NCBI GenBank assembly: GCA_900316515.1
Contig: ONDE01000018.1
Location: 1 to 49,440, forward strand
DNA from: an uncultured Bacteroidales bacterium
Lineage (GTDB): Bacteria > Bacteroidota > Bacteroidia > Bacteroidales > P3
Direction: 5' to 3'
DNA length: 49,440 nucleotides
A program made the translations under genes and the position numbers. The notes below the pieces were generated by a model. The model saw only the letters and a program-made list of their open reading frames with translations, made no database searches and was not told the origin of the DNA. The stretch's first letter is position 1; each line of letters begins with the position of its first letter. Of the stretch, positions 41,539 to 49,440 are shown piece after piece.

Positions 41539-42654
41539 ATGAAGATAATTATAAGTGGAGGAGGATCGGGCGGACACATATTCCCCGCAGTGGCAATAGC
41601 CAACGCCGTGAAGAAACGCTGGAGCGATGCCGATATACTGTTTGTCGGTGCCGAAGGCCGCATGGAGATGGAGAAAGTGCCGGCAGCAGGCTATACCATC
41701 AAGGGGCTTCCCATTGCAGGACTGCAACGCAAGCTGACTCCCGCCAACATAGTGAAGAACCTGCAGTTGCCATTCAAAATGGCCAAAAGCCGCCGCATGG
41801 TGAAGAGCATACTGCGCGAGTTCAACCCCGACATCGTTGTCGGTGTGGGTGGCTTCGCGAGCGAACCTACATTGAAAGCCGCCGCAGCCATGGGCTTCAC
41901 AACCATGTTGCAAGAGCAGAACTCCTATGCCGGTTTGACCAACAAGATGCTGGCGCACAATGCCAGTGTCATCTGCGTGGCATATGACGGAATGGAGCGA
42001 TTCTTCCCGAAAGAAAAGATAGTCTTCACGGGTAATCCTGTGCGTGCCGACATCGAACAGATGAACGCCACCCACAACGAAGGATGCGCCCACTTCGGCC
42101 TCAATGCCGACGGACGAGTGCTCCTGTCGGTCGGCGGCAGCCTTGGTGCTCGCAGCATCAACCAAATGGTGATGAGCCACCTACACTTCTTCCGTGAGAA
42201 CAAAATACAACTATTGTGGCAGACAGGACGCTGGATGTACGATGAGGCCGTGGCCGCGGTAAAAAATGCAGGTGTCGAAGACTGGGTGAAAGTGCACCAG
42301 TTCATCTCGCGCATGGATATGGCTTATGCCGCTGCCGACATGGTAATATCGCGTGCCGGAGCGATAGCCATCAGTGAATTGTGCCTCGTCGGCAAACCCG
42401 TAGTGCTGATACCCTCACCCAATGTTGCCGAGGACCACCAGACCAAGAACGCATTGGCATTGGTAGACCGCGGGGCAGCCTTGATGGTGCGCGACGCAGA
42501 CTGCAGCACCAACTGTCTGCCGCAAGTGCTCGAATTGTTCGAGAACAACGTGCACCGCGAGACCATGAGTGAAGCAATACAGAAAATGGCAGTGCGAGGC
42601 GCGGCAGACAAGATTGTGGACCAGATAGCACGTCTGCTTGAAAATAAACAATAA
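41539..42654 (+). CDS. murG: UDP-GlcNAc:lipid I N-acetylglucosaminyltransferase
   Basis: A 371-residue GT28 glycosyltransferase that turns lipid I into lipid II at the inner face of the membrane. Marks: IISGGGSGGHIFPAVAIANAV (first glycine-rich loop), GVGGFASEPTLKAAAAMG (second loop), LQEQNSYAGLTNK, VFTGNPVRADI, LLSVGGSLGARSIN and the UDP-GlcNAc site VISRAGAIAISEL with IPSPNVAEDHQTKNALAL. The length is normal. It lies 22 bp after ftsW and 9 bp before murC, within the dcw operon. Confidence 0.96.
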   Translation: MKIIISGGGSGGHIFPAVAIANAVKKRWSDADILFVGAEGRMEMEKVPAAGYTIKGLPIAGLQRKLTPANIVKNLQLPFKMAKSRRMVKSILREFNPDIVVGVGGFASEPTLKAAAAMGFTTMLQEQNSYAGLTNKMLAHNASVICVAYDGMERFFPKEKIVFTGNPVRADIEQMNATHNEGCAHFGLNADGRVLLSVGGSLGARSINQMVMSHLHFFRENKIQLLWQTGRWMYDEAVAAVKNAGVEDWVKVHQFISRMDMAYAAADMVISRAGAIAISELCLVGKPVVLIPSPNVAEDHQTKNALALVDRGAALMVRDADCSTNCLPQVLELFENNVHRETMSEAIQKMAVRGAADKIVDQIARLLENKQ

Positions 42655-42663
42655 ACTACCACC

Positions 42664-44088
42664 ATGAACTACTACTTTCTCGGAATAGGAGGCATTGGAA
42701 TGAGCGCTTTGGCGCGATACTTCCATCGACAGGGCGACAACGTGAGCGGCTACGACCGTACACCGTCGCCACTGACCGAGGCGTTGCAGGCCGAAGGCAT
42801 TGCGGTACACTATGACGACAGGCCCAACCAACTGCCCGAGACCATCGACATGGTGGTATATACACCCGCCGTGCCGCAGGATCTTCAAGAGTTTGTAGCC
42901 TTGAAAGAACGTGGAGTAGAGATGAAGAAGCGCTCTCAGGTGCTCGGCGAGTTGACAGAAGGCAAACGTTGCATAGCTGTTGCCGGCAGCCACGGCAAGA
43001 CCACCACCAGTACCTTGATAGCCCACCTGCTGGGCAAAGCAAGCTGCGGCTGTAGTGCATTCCTTGGCGGAATAAGCAAAAATTTCGGCAGCAACCTGGT
43101 TGTCGACAGCAAAAGCGACTATATCGTTGTGGAGGCTGACGAATACGACCGCTCGTTCCTGCAGCTGCACCCCTACTACACAATAATCACCGCTACCGAC
43201 CCCGATCATCTCGACATCTATGGCACCCATGAGCATATGCTTGAGGCATATCTGCAGTTTGCCAATCAAACCAACAAGGAGGGCGACCTCTTCCTCAAAG
43301 ACGGCATTTTCCGCACGCTCGATGGCGAAGAGTTTGTAGAATACGGGCACGAACACCACCACGGCGACGACGACCATCACCACGAACACATGCACGAGCT
43401 TGCGCATCCCCACACCCACACATATACCACCCACGGTGTGGATGCCGACTACTATGCCATCAATGTGCGCACCTATAATGGAAACCTCTTCTTCGACCTG
43501 CGCACCCCTGACGGGGTACTCTTCGACCTGGAACTCGACGGAACCGCCCTGTTCAATGTCGAGAATGCAGTAGTAGCATCGGCCGTGGCACTGAAATGCG
43601 GCCTCGACCAATACCAGTTGCGCCAAGGGCTGAAGTCCTTTGCCGGAGTACGCCGCCGTTTCGACTACCGCATCCGCGAGAAAGAGCTTGTATACATAGA
43701 CGACTACGCCCACCATCCGAAAGAGATACAGTCCACCATCGAGTCGGTACGCTACCTCTACCCTGGCAAACGAATAGTGGGAATATTCCAGCCGCACCTC
43801 TATACCCGCACACGCGACCTAGCCGACGACTTCGCCCGAGTGCTTGGCACCCTTGACGAACTTATCATGCTCCCCATATATCCAGCACGCGAGATGCCTA
43901 TTGCAGGCGTAACGTCGAGCATGGTGCTCCGCAAGGTCGACAGCATGTCGAAATACCTGTGCACCCCCGACCAGGCGCTCGAATTGGTGCCTGCGCTATG
44001 CCCCGATATTGTGCTCACCCTCGGCGCTGGCGACATAGACAGGCTTGTGCCACGAATGGAAGCCACCCTAAGAGAACAGATGTTATGA
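42664..44088 (+). CDS. murC: UDP-N-acetylmuramate--L-alanine ligase with a histidine-rich loop
   Basis: A 474-residue Mur ligase that adds L-alanine to UDP-MurNAc. The N-terminal domain begins YFLGIGGIGMSALARYFH. The ATP site is AVAGSHGKTTTSTLIAHLL, followed by VVEADEYDRSFLQL, ATDPDHLDIYG and the C-terminal FAGVRRRFDYR, IDDYAHHPKEIQ, IVGIFQPHLYTRTRDL and LTLGAGDIDRL. Between FVEYG and ADYYAINVRT, residues 229-257 hold 13 histidines in 29 positions (HEHHHGDDDHHHEHMHELAH and on). Relatives have a short unremarkable turn there. All catalytic motifs are intact, so the enzyme should be active; the loop may bind divalent metal. Confidence 0.95.
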   Translation: MNYYFLGIGGIGMSALARYFHRQGDNVSGYDRTPSPLTEALQAEGIAVHYDDRPNQLPETIDMVVYTPAVPQDLQEFVALKERGVEMKKRSQVLGELTEGKRCIAVAGSHGKTTTSTLIAHLLGKASCGCSAFLGGISKNFGSNLVVDSKSDYIVVEADEYDRSFLQLHPYYTIITATDPDHLDIYGTHEHMLEAYLQFANQTNKEGDLFLKDGIFRTLDGEEFVEYGHEHHHGDDDHHHEHMHELAHPHTHTYTTHGVDADYYAINVRTYNGNLFFDLRTPDGVLFDLELDGTALFNVENAVVASAVALKCGLDQYQLRQGLKSFAGVRRRFDYRIREKELVYIDDYAHHPKEIQSTIESVRYLYPGKRIVGIFQPHLYTRTRDLADDFARVLGTLDELIMLPIYPAREMPIAGVTSSMVLRKVDSMSKYLCTPDQALELVPALCPDIVLTLGAGDIDRLVPRMEATLREQML

Positions 44089-44840
44089 AACGGCCATACA
44101 AAATAATGCTCATCCTGGCAGGTGCCCTGGCACTGGCGATACTCGTCATTGTTGCCAACATCAACCGCTCGCACTCTCAGGTGCGTGGCATAGAGGTGAG
44201 CATCCGTTACGGTCGTACACCAGTGCTTGTCAGCGAACAGACAGTGGTCGACAGTATCCTCGCTGCCCTGCCGCACCTCACGGCACAGTTTGTCGGCGAC
44301 GTAGACCGCGATGCCGTTGAGCAAGCGGCAAGTCATGTGCCCTACCTGCGAGACATCAGCACCTCGGTGAGTGTCAGCGGCAAGGTGGTGGTGCGCGCCG
44401 TCCAACGACGTCCCATAGCACGCTTATTCTACGGCGCCAGGGAACTCTATTTCGACGACGAAGGAACGATAATGCCCGTAAGCCGCACCGGCGACTGCAA
44501 TGTGCTTGTGGCAAGTGGTGACTTCACCGAGCCTCTACGCATCGACAGCCTCAACAGCCAGACACTGGCCTTGGTCTCGCTAGCCAACTTCCTTGACAAC
44601 GAAAAGAAATACCACAATCTGATCGACCAGATATACATCGAAAACGATGGCGACATCATAATGGTGCCAAAACTCGGCGACCATATCATTGAGCTCGGCA
44701 CTACCGACGATCTCGACACAAAATTCAGCAACCTTCTGGCTTTCTACCGCCGCGGTATGCCACGCGCAGGATGGAACACATACTCGAAAGTCAGCCTCAA
44801 GTACCGCGGACAGGTTGTATGCACCAAAGAAAAGAAATAA
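44085..44840 (+). CDS. ftsQ: Cell division protein FtsQ
   Basis: A 251-residue bitopic protein with a short cytoplasmic part, one transmembrane helix (about residues 8-24, MLILAGALALAILVIVANI) and a periplasmic region. The POTRA-like part (VRGIEVSIRYGRTPVLVSEQ; VPYLRDISTSVSVSGKVVVRAVQRRPIARL) is followed by the beta domain with YFDDEGTIMPVS and a conserved end (YSKVSLKYRGQVVC). The ATG overlaps the murC stop as ATGA, which fixes the start; the open frame further upstream is within murC. FtsQ recruits FtsL-type proteins to the divisome. Confidence 0.9.
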   Translation: MKRPYKIMLILAGALALAILVIVANINRSHSQVRGIEVSIRYGRTPVLVSEQTVVDSILAALPHLTAQFVGDVDRDAVEQAASHVPYLRDISTSVSVSGKVVVRAVQRRPIARLFYGARELYFDDEGTIMPVSRTGDCNVLVASGDFTEPLRIDSLNSQTLALVSLANFLDNEKKYHNLIDQIYIENDGDIIMVPKLGDHIIELGTTDDLDTKFSNLLAFYRRGMPRAGWNTYSKVSLKYRGQVVCTKEKK

Positions 44841-44859
44841 CAAAACAATATAAGAGACT

Positions 44860-46263
44860 ATGGACAACGAAATCATTGTAGGCCTCGACATCGGCACCAC
44901 GAAGATAGCCTGCTTCGTAGGTATGAGAGGCGAAAACGGGAAAGTGAAAATCCTGGGCACCGGCAAGACGGCGTCGGTTGGTGTCGAGAACGGCGTGGTG
45001 AAGAGCATCACGGGCACCGCCGAATCCATTACCAAGGCTGTCAACGAAGCCGCCGACCAGGCTGGCGTCGACATCGAAGAGGTGTGGGTTGGCATAGCTG
45101 GCCAGCACATCAAATCCACAGCCAGCCACGGCAGCATCATGATACCTGCCGACCACACCCTCATCCAAGAGGAGGATGTGGAACGGCTCAAAGCCGAGCA
45201 ATACAACATACAGCTGCCGCCAGGCGAGGTGATTATCCACGTCTTCCCTCAGCAGTACATCGTTGACCGCGAGCCGCTGAACCGCGAAATCCCACCCGTG
45301 GGTGTCGCTGGCAAAAACCTGGAGGCCGACTTCCACATGGTCACTGCCAACGTGCAGAACCTCCAGTATATCAAATATGCCGTAGAGCATGCCGGTCTCA
45401 AAATCAAAGGTGTCGTCCTCGAACCAATCGCTTCGTCCAAAGCCGTACTCGACGAAAGCGACCGTATCGCAGGCGTGGCTATGGTCGACATCGGCGGTGG
45501 CACCACCGACATCGCCATCTTCCACGACGACATAATACGCCACACCTCTGTGTTGCCATTGGCAGGCAATGCCATCACCAACGATATACGCGAGGGTTGC
45601 AACATCCTCAAGAAACAGGCCGAAAGCCTGAAGGTGAAGTTCGGCTCGTGCCTGGTACAGGCCGTGTCCGAGAACGACGTCATCTCCATTCCAGGCATCC
45701 GCAGCCAGGCCTCGCGGGAAATATATGTCAAGACCCTTGCAGGTATTATCAATGCCCGCACCAAGATGATAATGGAGCAGGTGGACTATGAGATTAAGCT
45801 CTCCGGCTTCAGCAACAAGCTTATCGCCGGCGTGGTCCTTACCGGCGGCGGTGCACAGCTGAAGAACATCAAAGACCTCTGCGAGCTTATCACCACCACC
45901 GACTCACGTATCGGCATACCGAATGAACACCTCGACCCCGAGAGCGTCTCCTACGCCGAGTTAGCGCATCCGATGTACGCCACCGGTATCGGCCTGGTGC
46001 TCTACGGCCTCGAACAGTCGGAACGAAAACACAAAAACGAAGAAGAGAAAACCCAGACAACCAAGAGCAAGCCCACCAGTGGCGGCCACATCGACCTTTT
46101 TGGCGACATGCCCGAAACACCGAAACAAGAACCCGAAGCCGAACCAGTGAACGACAACGTCAAGACCAAGAAAGACAAGGACAAAGAAAAGGGTAAAGCC
46201 AAATTCGAGGATGTCATCGGACGCTTCTTCACCTCGGTGTTCAACGAAGGCATCGACGACTAG
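44860..46263 (+). CDS. ftsA: Cell division protein FtsA
   Basis: A 467-residue actin-like ATPase that tethers FtsZ to the membrane. Motifs: IIVGLDIGTTKIACFVG (phosphate 1), the 1C domain with EEVWVGIAGQHIKS, VAMVDIGGGTTDIAIF (phosphate 2) and VVLTGGGAQLKNI (adenosine site). A charged K/E linker leads to the C-terminal KFEDVIGRFFTSVFNEG, which fits the amphipathic membrane-binding helix of FtsA. It is located 19 bp after ftsQ and 158 bp before ftsZ. Confidence 0.95.
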   Translation: MDNEIIVGLDIGTTKIACFVGMRGENGKVKILGTGKTASVGVENGVVKSITGTAESITKAVNEAADQAGVDIEEVWVGIAGQHIKSTASHGSIMIPADHTLIQEEDVERLKAEQYNIQLPPGEVIIHVFPQQYIVDREPLNREIPPVGVAGKNLEADFHMVTANVQNLQYIKYAVEHAGLKIKGVVLEPIASSKAVLDESDRIAGVAMVDIGGGTTDIAIFHDDIIRHTSVLPLAGNAITNDIREGCNILKKQAESLKVKFGSCLVQAVSENDVISIPGIRSQASREIYVKTLAGIINARTKMIMEQVDYEIKLSGFSNKLIAGVVLTGGGAQLKNIKDLCELITTTDSRIGIPNEHLDPESVSYAELAHPMYATGIGLVLYGLEQSERKHKNEEEKTQTTKSKPTSGGHIDLFGDMPETPKQEPEAEPVNDNVKTKKDKDKEKGKAKFEDVIGRFFTSVFNEGIDD

Positions 46264-46344
46264 ACAGGCATTGTAAACGGCAATTGTGTATTAAACTGTT
46301 GAAAACTAATTGTTAGTCCAGTCTGATAAAAGTACGAAAAGTTG

Positions 46345-46353
46345 TAATTTTAC
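46345..46353 (+). promoter_or_regulatory. Candidate ftsZ promoter (-7 box)
   Basis: TAATTTTAC, the same form as before mraZ, lies 68 bp before the ftsZ ATG; TCTG at 46322-46325 is a weak -33 candidate 19 bp upstream. The 158-bp gap between ftsA and ftsZ is the only large gap in the second half of the dcw cluster, which supports a separate ftsZ promoter. Confidence 0.4.
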
Positions 46354-46421
46354 ACTGCCAAAATAGCAAGCCATATTTCAGTAACAGAATCTTTTTCAAC
46401 AAGATAGAAACAAGCAAGCAC

Positions 46422-48152
46422 ATGGAAGATAATAACAACACAACGTTTTTCACCTTCGATTCGCCAAAAGGGCAGTCGTCCTACATCAAAGTCATCGGTG
46501 TGGGCGGTGGCGGCGGCAACGCTGTCAACCACATGTTCCGTCAGGGCATCAAGGGCGTGGACTTCATTGTCTGCAACACCGACATGAAGGCTCTCAATGC
46601 GAGCCCCGTTCCCAACAAGATACCGCTGGGCGACCTTGGCCTCGGTGCCGGCAACAAACCCGAACGCGCCCGCCAGGCAGCTCTCGACAAGGCTGGTGAA
46701 ATACGCGAAGCTCTGGAGCACAACACGCAGATGCTCTTCATCACCGCCGGTATGGGCGGTGGCACGGGTACCGGTGCGGCTCCCGTGATTGCCGAAATTG
46801 CCAAAAGCATCGAACTCGACAATGACGAGACAAAGCATATCCTCGTCGTTGCAATCGTCACGCTCCCCTTCAGCACCGAAGGCCGCCGTCGCCGCGAGCA
46901 GGCCGAGGTCGGCATCATGGAACTCAGCAAACATGTCGACTCCATACTTGTCATCAATAACGACAAACTGCTTTCCTTCAAAGACTTCACGCTCTCCAAA
47001 GCCTTCGGCATGGCCAACGACGTGCTGCTCACTGCAGCCAAAGGCATTGCCGAGATTATAACCGTTGACGCTTACGTCAACATCGACTTCCAGGATGTCA
47101 ACACGGTTATGGAGAAGAGCGGCACCGCCCTTATGGGTGTCGGCGTGGGCCATGGCGAAAACCGCGCCCTCGAAGCCATCGAGTCTGCAGCAACAAGCGT
47201 ACTGCTCAACGACAACGACATCCGTGGCGCCAAGAACGTACTCATCTACTACTCCTACTCGTCCGAGCACGAGATCACCATGGCCGAACTGGGCGAAATC
47301 ACCGACTACCTGAGCGAAAAGACCAACGGCAGCGCCGATGTCATCTGGGGCGCCGGTGCCGACGACACCCTCGACGACGAACTGAAGGTCACCCTCATCG
47401 CAACAGGTTTCGAGAAAAACGTTGTCATTGAAGAAGGCCCCAATGTCATCAAACTCGAAGACACTCCCTCCAACGAGGTGAAGGCCCCTGCCATCAAACA
47501 GTCCAAGCCCGACGCCGACGGCATGACAATCATTCACCACATCGAACCCGTGGAGAAAAAAGCCGAAACGACGATCATCCCCGAGGCTGTGATATTCCCC
47601 GAGACCGTTGTCATTCCCGAAACAGTCGCAGCCATAGAGTCCAAACCCGAGCCCGTGGTGGAACCCATTGCAGAACCCGAGGCCGTTGTCGTTGGCGAGA
47701 AACGCATCTTCCGCCTCGAGGACGACGAACCCGTCGAGCAGGCCAAACCCGCTGTCCGCAATATCCGCGCCGGAAACGACGAATTCAAGACCGAAATAGA
47801 CACCATGGTCGACGAAATCCACTTGGTGTCCCACGACGATGAGACCGTCATGGTAGCCGAGCCCGCCGTCGAAACAGTCAAAAACGTCGAGCCCGCCCCC
47901 GCCTTCCACTCGGCATTCGAGAACGACAACGACGTCACCACTGCAGCCGACCGCATACGCCGCATCCACGACTTGCTGCGCAACAACCCCGGTGGCGCCG
48001 ACATTGTACAGCGCATGACCACCGAGCAGATAACCGAAGAAGCCCTTTACGAGGGTCAGCATTCGGCAGCCCGCGAGGCATCGTCACTGTCCATGCGAGC
48101 CGACGGCACCATGGCCAAAAACCCCTACCTCTACGGCAACCAGCCCGACTAA
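46422..48152 (+). CDS. ftsZ: Cell division GTPase FtsZ with long C-terminal linker
   Basis: A 576-residue tubulin homologue that forms the Z ring. GTPase motifs are intact: IGVGGGGGNAVNHM, the tubulin signature GMGGGTGTGAAPVIAE, LPFSTEGRRRREQAE and the T7-loop side NVDFQDVNTVM-type segment (read here as NIDFQDVNTVMEKSG). After about residue 330 follows a linker near 200 residues, rich in V, P and E with repeated EPV/PET phrases (for example AVIFPETVVIPETVAAI). The conserved Bacteroidota tail MAKNPYLYGNQPD closes the protein. FtsZ is commonly 350-450 residues, so the linker is long. The EamA transporter begins 3 bp after the stop. Confidence 0.96.
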   Translation: MEDNNNTTFFTFDSPKGQSSYIKVIGVGGGGGNAVNHMFRQGIKGVDFIVCNTDMKALNASPVPNKIPLGDLGLGAGNKPERARQAALDKAGEIREALEHNTQMLFITAGMGGGTGTGAAPVIAEIAKSIELDNDETKHILVVAIVTLPFSTEGRRRREQAEVGIMELSKHVDSILVINNDKLLSFKDFTLSKAFGMANDVLLTAAKGIAEIITVDAYVNIDFQDVNTVMEKSGTALMGVGVGHGENRALEAIESAATSVLLNDNDIRGAKNVLIYYSYSSEHEITMAELGEITDYLSEKTNGSADVIWGAGADDTLDDELKVTLIATGFEKNVVIEEGPNVIKLEDTPSNEVKAPAIKQSKPDADGMTIIHHIEPVEKKAETTIIPEAVIFPETVVIPETVAAIESKPEPVVEPIAEPEAVVVGEKRIFRLEDDEPVEQAKPAVRNIRAGNDEFKTEIDTMVDEIHLVSHDDETVMVAEPAVETVKNVEPAPAFHSAFENDNDVTTAADRIRRIHDLLRNNPGGADIVQRMTTEQITEEALYEGQHSAAREASSLSMRADGTMAKNPYLYGNQPD

Positions 48153-48155
48153 CCG

Positions 48156-49040
48156 ATGAACAAAAAACTGGTCGGCACACTATGTGCCATAGGTGCCGCC
48201 GTGTGCTACGGCACCAATCCACTAGGAGCATTAAATCTCTACACCGAGGGCATGAACACGCCCTCGGTGCTTTTTTACCGCTTTGGCTTGGCATGGGTGA
48301 TTGTTGCCGCCGTCATGCTTTTCCGCAAGGAAAAACTCAGTGTAACAAAGAAGGAATTCCTGACGCTCAGCGCCCTTGGCATTCTGTTCATCTTCTCCTC
48401 GCTGACCCTCTACCTCAGCTTCCACCTCATGCCGGCAGGCGTGGCATCCACCATACTCTTCACCTACCCCGTCATGACGGCAGTCATCATGCTCGTCTTT
48501 TTCCGCGAACGCTTGCGTCTTGGGACAGTGGGCGCCATAGTGTTGAGCCTTGCAGGCGTACTTCTGCTGTATTGGGGAGACCCGGGAGGGGCACTGAACA
48601 TCGGCGGCGTCATACTGGTATTGGTCTCGGCATTGACATATGCGCTTTACATCATCGTTGTCGACAAGTCGCCATTGCATATGTCGTCGTTCAAGATTAA
48701 CTTCTATGTCCTCTTCTACTGCGCTGCAGGCATGGCCCTCTTTGCCCTGCTGAGCGGACAAACCCTGATGCTTCCGCCAACGCCACGCTCTTGGCTCTGG
48801 GTGTCGTGGCTCGCCGTGGTCCCTGCCATCATGGCTTTGGTGATGATGGTCTATGCCGCAAAATATATTGGAAGCACTCCGACTGCCATCCTTGGCGCGC
48901 TCGAGCCCACCACAGCGGTGCTGATAGGCGTCCTGGTATTCAGCGAGCCCTTCACCTTGCGCCTGCTCCTCGGCATAGTGCTCATACTTGCTGCCGTGGT
49001 TCTCGTAGTGCTTGCCAAAGACAACCGCACCAGCAACTGA
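48156..49040 (+). CDS. EamA/DMT-superfamily transporter
   Basis: A 294-residue membrane protein with about ten transmembrane helices in two EamA repeats: the first opens with VGTLCAIGAAVCYGTNPLGA, the second with LVLVSALTYALYIIVVDK. The repeat ends are typical: YPVMTAVIMLVFFRERLRLG and LGALEPTTAVLIGVLVFSEPF. Members export or import amino acids, metabolites or nucleotide sugars; the substrate here is unknown. The start lies 3 bp after ftsZ, which suggests it is the last gene on the same transcript, though a link to division is not implied. It ends 6 bp from a convergent gene. Confidence 0.9.
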   Translation: MNKKLVGTLCAIGAAVCYGTNPLGALNLYTEGMNTPSVLFYRFGLAWVIVAAVMLFRKEKLSVTKKEFLTLSALGILFIFSSLTLYLSFHLMPAGVASTILFTYPVMTAVIMLVFFRERLRLGTVGAIVLSLAGVLLLYWGDPGGALNIGGVILVLVSALTYALYIIVVDKSPLHMSSFKINFYVLFYCAAGMALFALLSGQTLMLPPTPRSWLWVSWLAVVPAIMALVMMVYAAKYIGSTPTAILGALEPTTAVLIGVLVFSEPFTLRLLLGIVLILAAVVLVVLAKDNRTSN

Positions 49041-49046
49041 CTTGCG

Positions 49047-49440
49047 CTACTGCACCAGGAGGCGGCGGGTGGCGGTGCCAAGTGGGGTGCTTATGCGCAC
49101 CATGTAGAGGCCTGGGACGAGGCCTTTGAGGTCGAGGGAGTATTCGTCTTGGTGCAGGCCCTCGCGGTGGAGGATTACGGTGCCGTCGACAGCCAGCAGC
49201 TCGACGCTCTGCATCCCGGTGGCCGAGACGGTGACGCACTCGGTGGCTGGGTTGGGGGTGAGGGTGATGTCGGGGGCGGGGGCATCGATGCCGTCGATGC
49301 TGTTGCCGCCGTTGAGGCTGAAGGCCAGGGGGGCGCTCCAGGGGCCGTATTCGTAGCGGGCGAACTTGCAGCGGGCGCGGACGTAGGCTACATAGTGCGA
49401 GTCGGGGTCGAGGGTGACGAGGCTGCTGCTTGTGTTCGCG
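49047..49440 (-). CDS. C-terminal part of a secreted protein with type A T9SS sorting domain, 5' end outside window
   Basis: About 130 codons are visible before the stop at 49049-49047. The part near the edge (YVAYVRARCKFARYEYGPWS) looks like the end of a fibronectin type III domain. The C-terminus reads ITLTPNPATECVTVSA, VELLAVDGTVILH, LDLKGLVPGLYMVRI and ATRRLLVQ, the classic type A sorting domain recognised by the type IX secretion system (P-N-P near the start, G-x-Y-x-V/I near the end). The protein should be exported through the outer membrane and anchored on the surface or released. Its function lies in the missing part. Confidence 0.88.
   Translation of the reverse strand, partial: ANTSSSLVTLDPDSHYVAYVRARCKFARYEYGPWSAPLAFSLNGGNSIDGIDAPAPDITLTPNPATECVTVSATGMQSVELLAVDGTVILHREGLHQDEYSLDLKGLVPGLYMVRISTPLGTATRRLLVQ

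Noticed and set aside
37102..44088. Absence of murF from the dcw cluster as an anomaly
   Set aside because: In Bacteroidota murF is usually outside this cluster, so its absence here is not unusual, unlike the reduced murD.
46350..48062. A 570-codon minus-strand frame opposite ftsZ
   Set aside because: Shadow of the FtsZ frame; V/G/D-rich translation without any recognisable family. Similar shadows opposite ftsI, murC, mraY and dnaE were dropped for the same reason.

Overview
The window reads as a chromosomal segment of an uncultured, anaerobic-type Bacteroidales (phylum Bacteroidota). Supporting signs are Bacteroidota -7 boxes of the TAnnTTTG type (TATCTTTG occurs several times), two proteins with type IX secretion sorting domains (type A at the right edge, type B at 29626-32046), an S46 dipeptidyl-peptidase, a GSCFA protein, a Bacteroidota-style FtsL, and a penicillin-binding protein with a C-terminal PASTA domain. 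MurE carries the DNPR motif of meso-diaminopimelate-adding enzymes. Coding regions are GC-rich and strongly codon-biased, which creates very long antisense shadow ORFs. Intergenic DNA is AT-rich. No rRNA, tRNA, CRISPR or insertion sequence was seen.

Layout. 1-3406 (minus): an accessory group with a cut-off Vat/CatB-type acetyltransferase, a broken alpha/beta-hydrolase lipoprotein, a radical SAM protein, a sugar O-acetyltransferase and a flavodoxin lipoprotein. 3606-8242: recJ, a lipoprotein of the endonuclease/exonuclease/phosphatase fold (minus) and ettA. 8307-13838 (minus): a tripartite RND efflux operon. 14136-19534: dnaE, a GSCFA protein and a small lipoprotein. 19714-21361: a cobalamin riboswitch with a confirmed P1 stem, followed by a CoA-transferase. 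21606-23546: a GNAT acetyltransferase, ddl and an HU protein. 23670-29520 (minus): S46 peptidase, an rpoN-M23 peptidase fusion, ribH and fmt, tightly packed. 29626-32046: a secreted IgGFc-binding-like protein. 32790-49040: the division and cell wall (dcw) cluster mraZ-rsmH-ftsL-ftsI-murE-mraY-(murD remnant)-ftsW-murG-murC-ftsQ-ftsA-ftsZ plus an EamA transporter. 49047-49440: the 3' end of a type IX secreted protein.

The most unusual points are these. (1) The murD slot of the dcw operon holds only a 176-residue open frame that matches the C-terminal domain of MurD, without the ATP-binding domain and with the ligase residues changed. (2) Sigma-54 is fused in frame, exactly at its normal C-terminus, to a signal-peptide-like segment and a LytM/M23 peptidase. 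(3) MurC carries a loop with 13 histidines in 29 residues. (4) Arrays with a 7-bp period lie at three gene junctions of the dcw operon and also inside rsmH and dnaE; other arrays have 8, 9 and 11-bp periods. (5) A cobalamin riboswitch sits directly before a CoA-transferase gene rather than a B12 gene.
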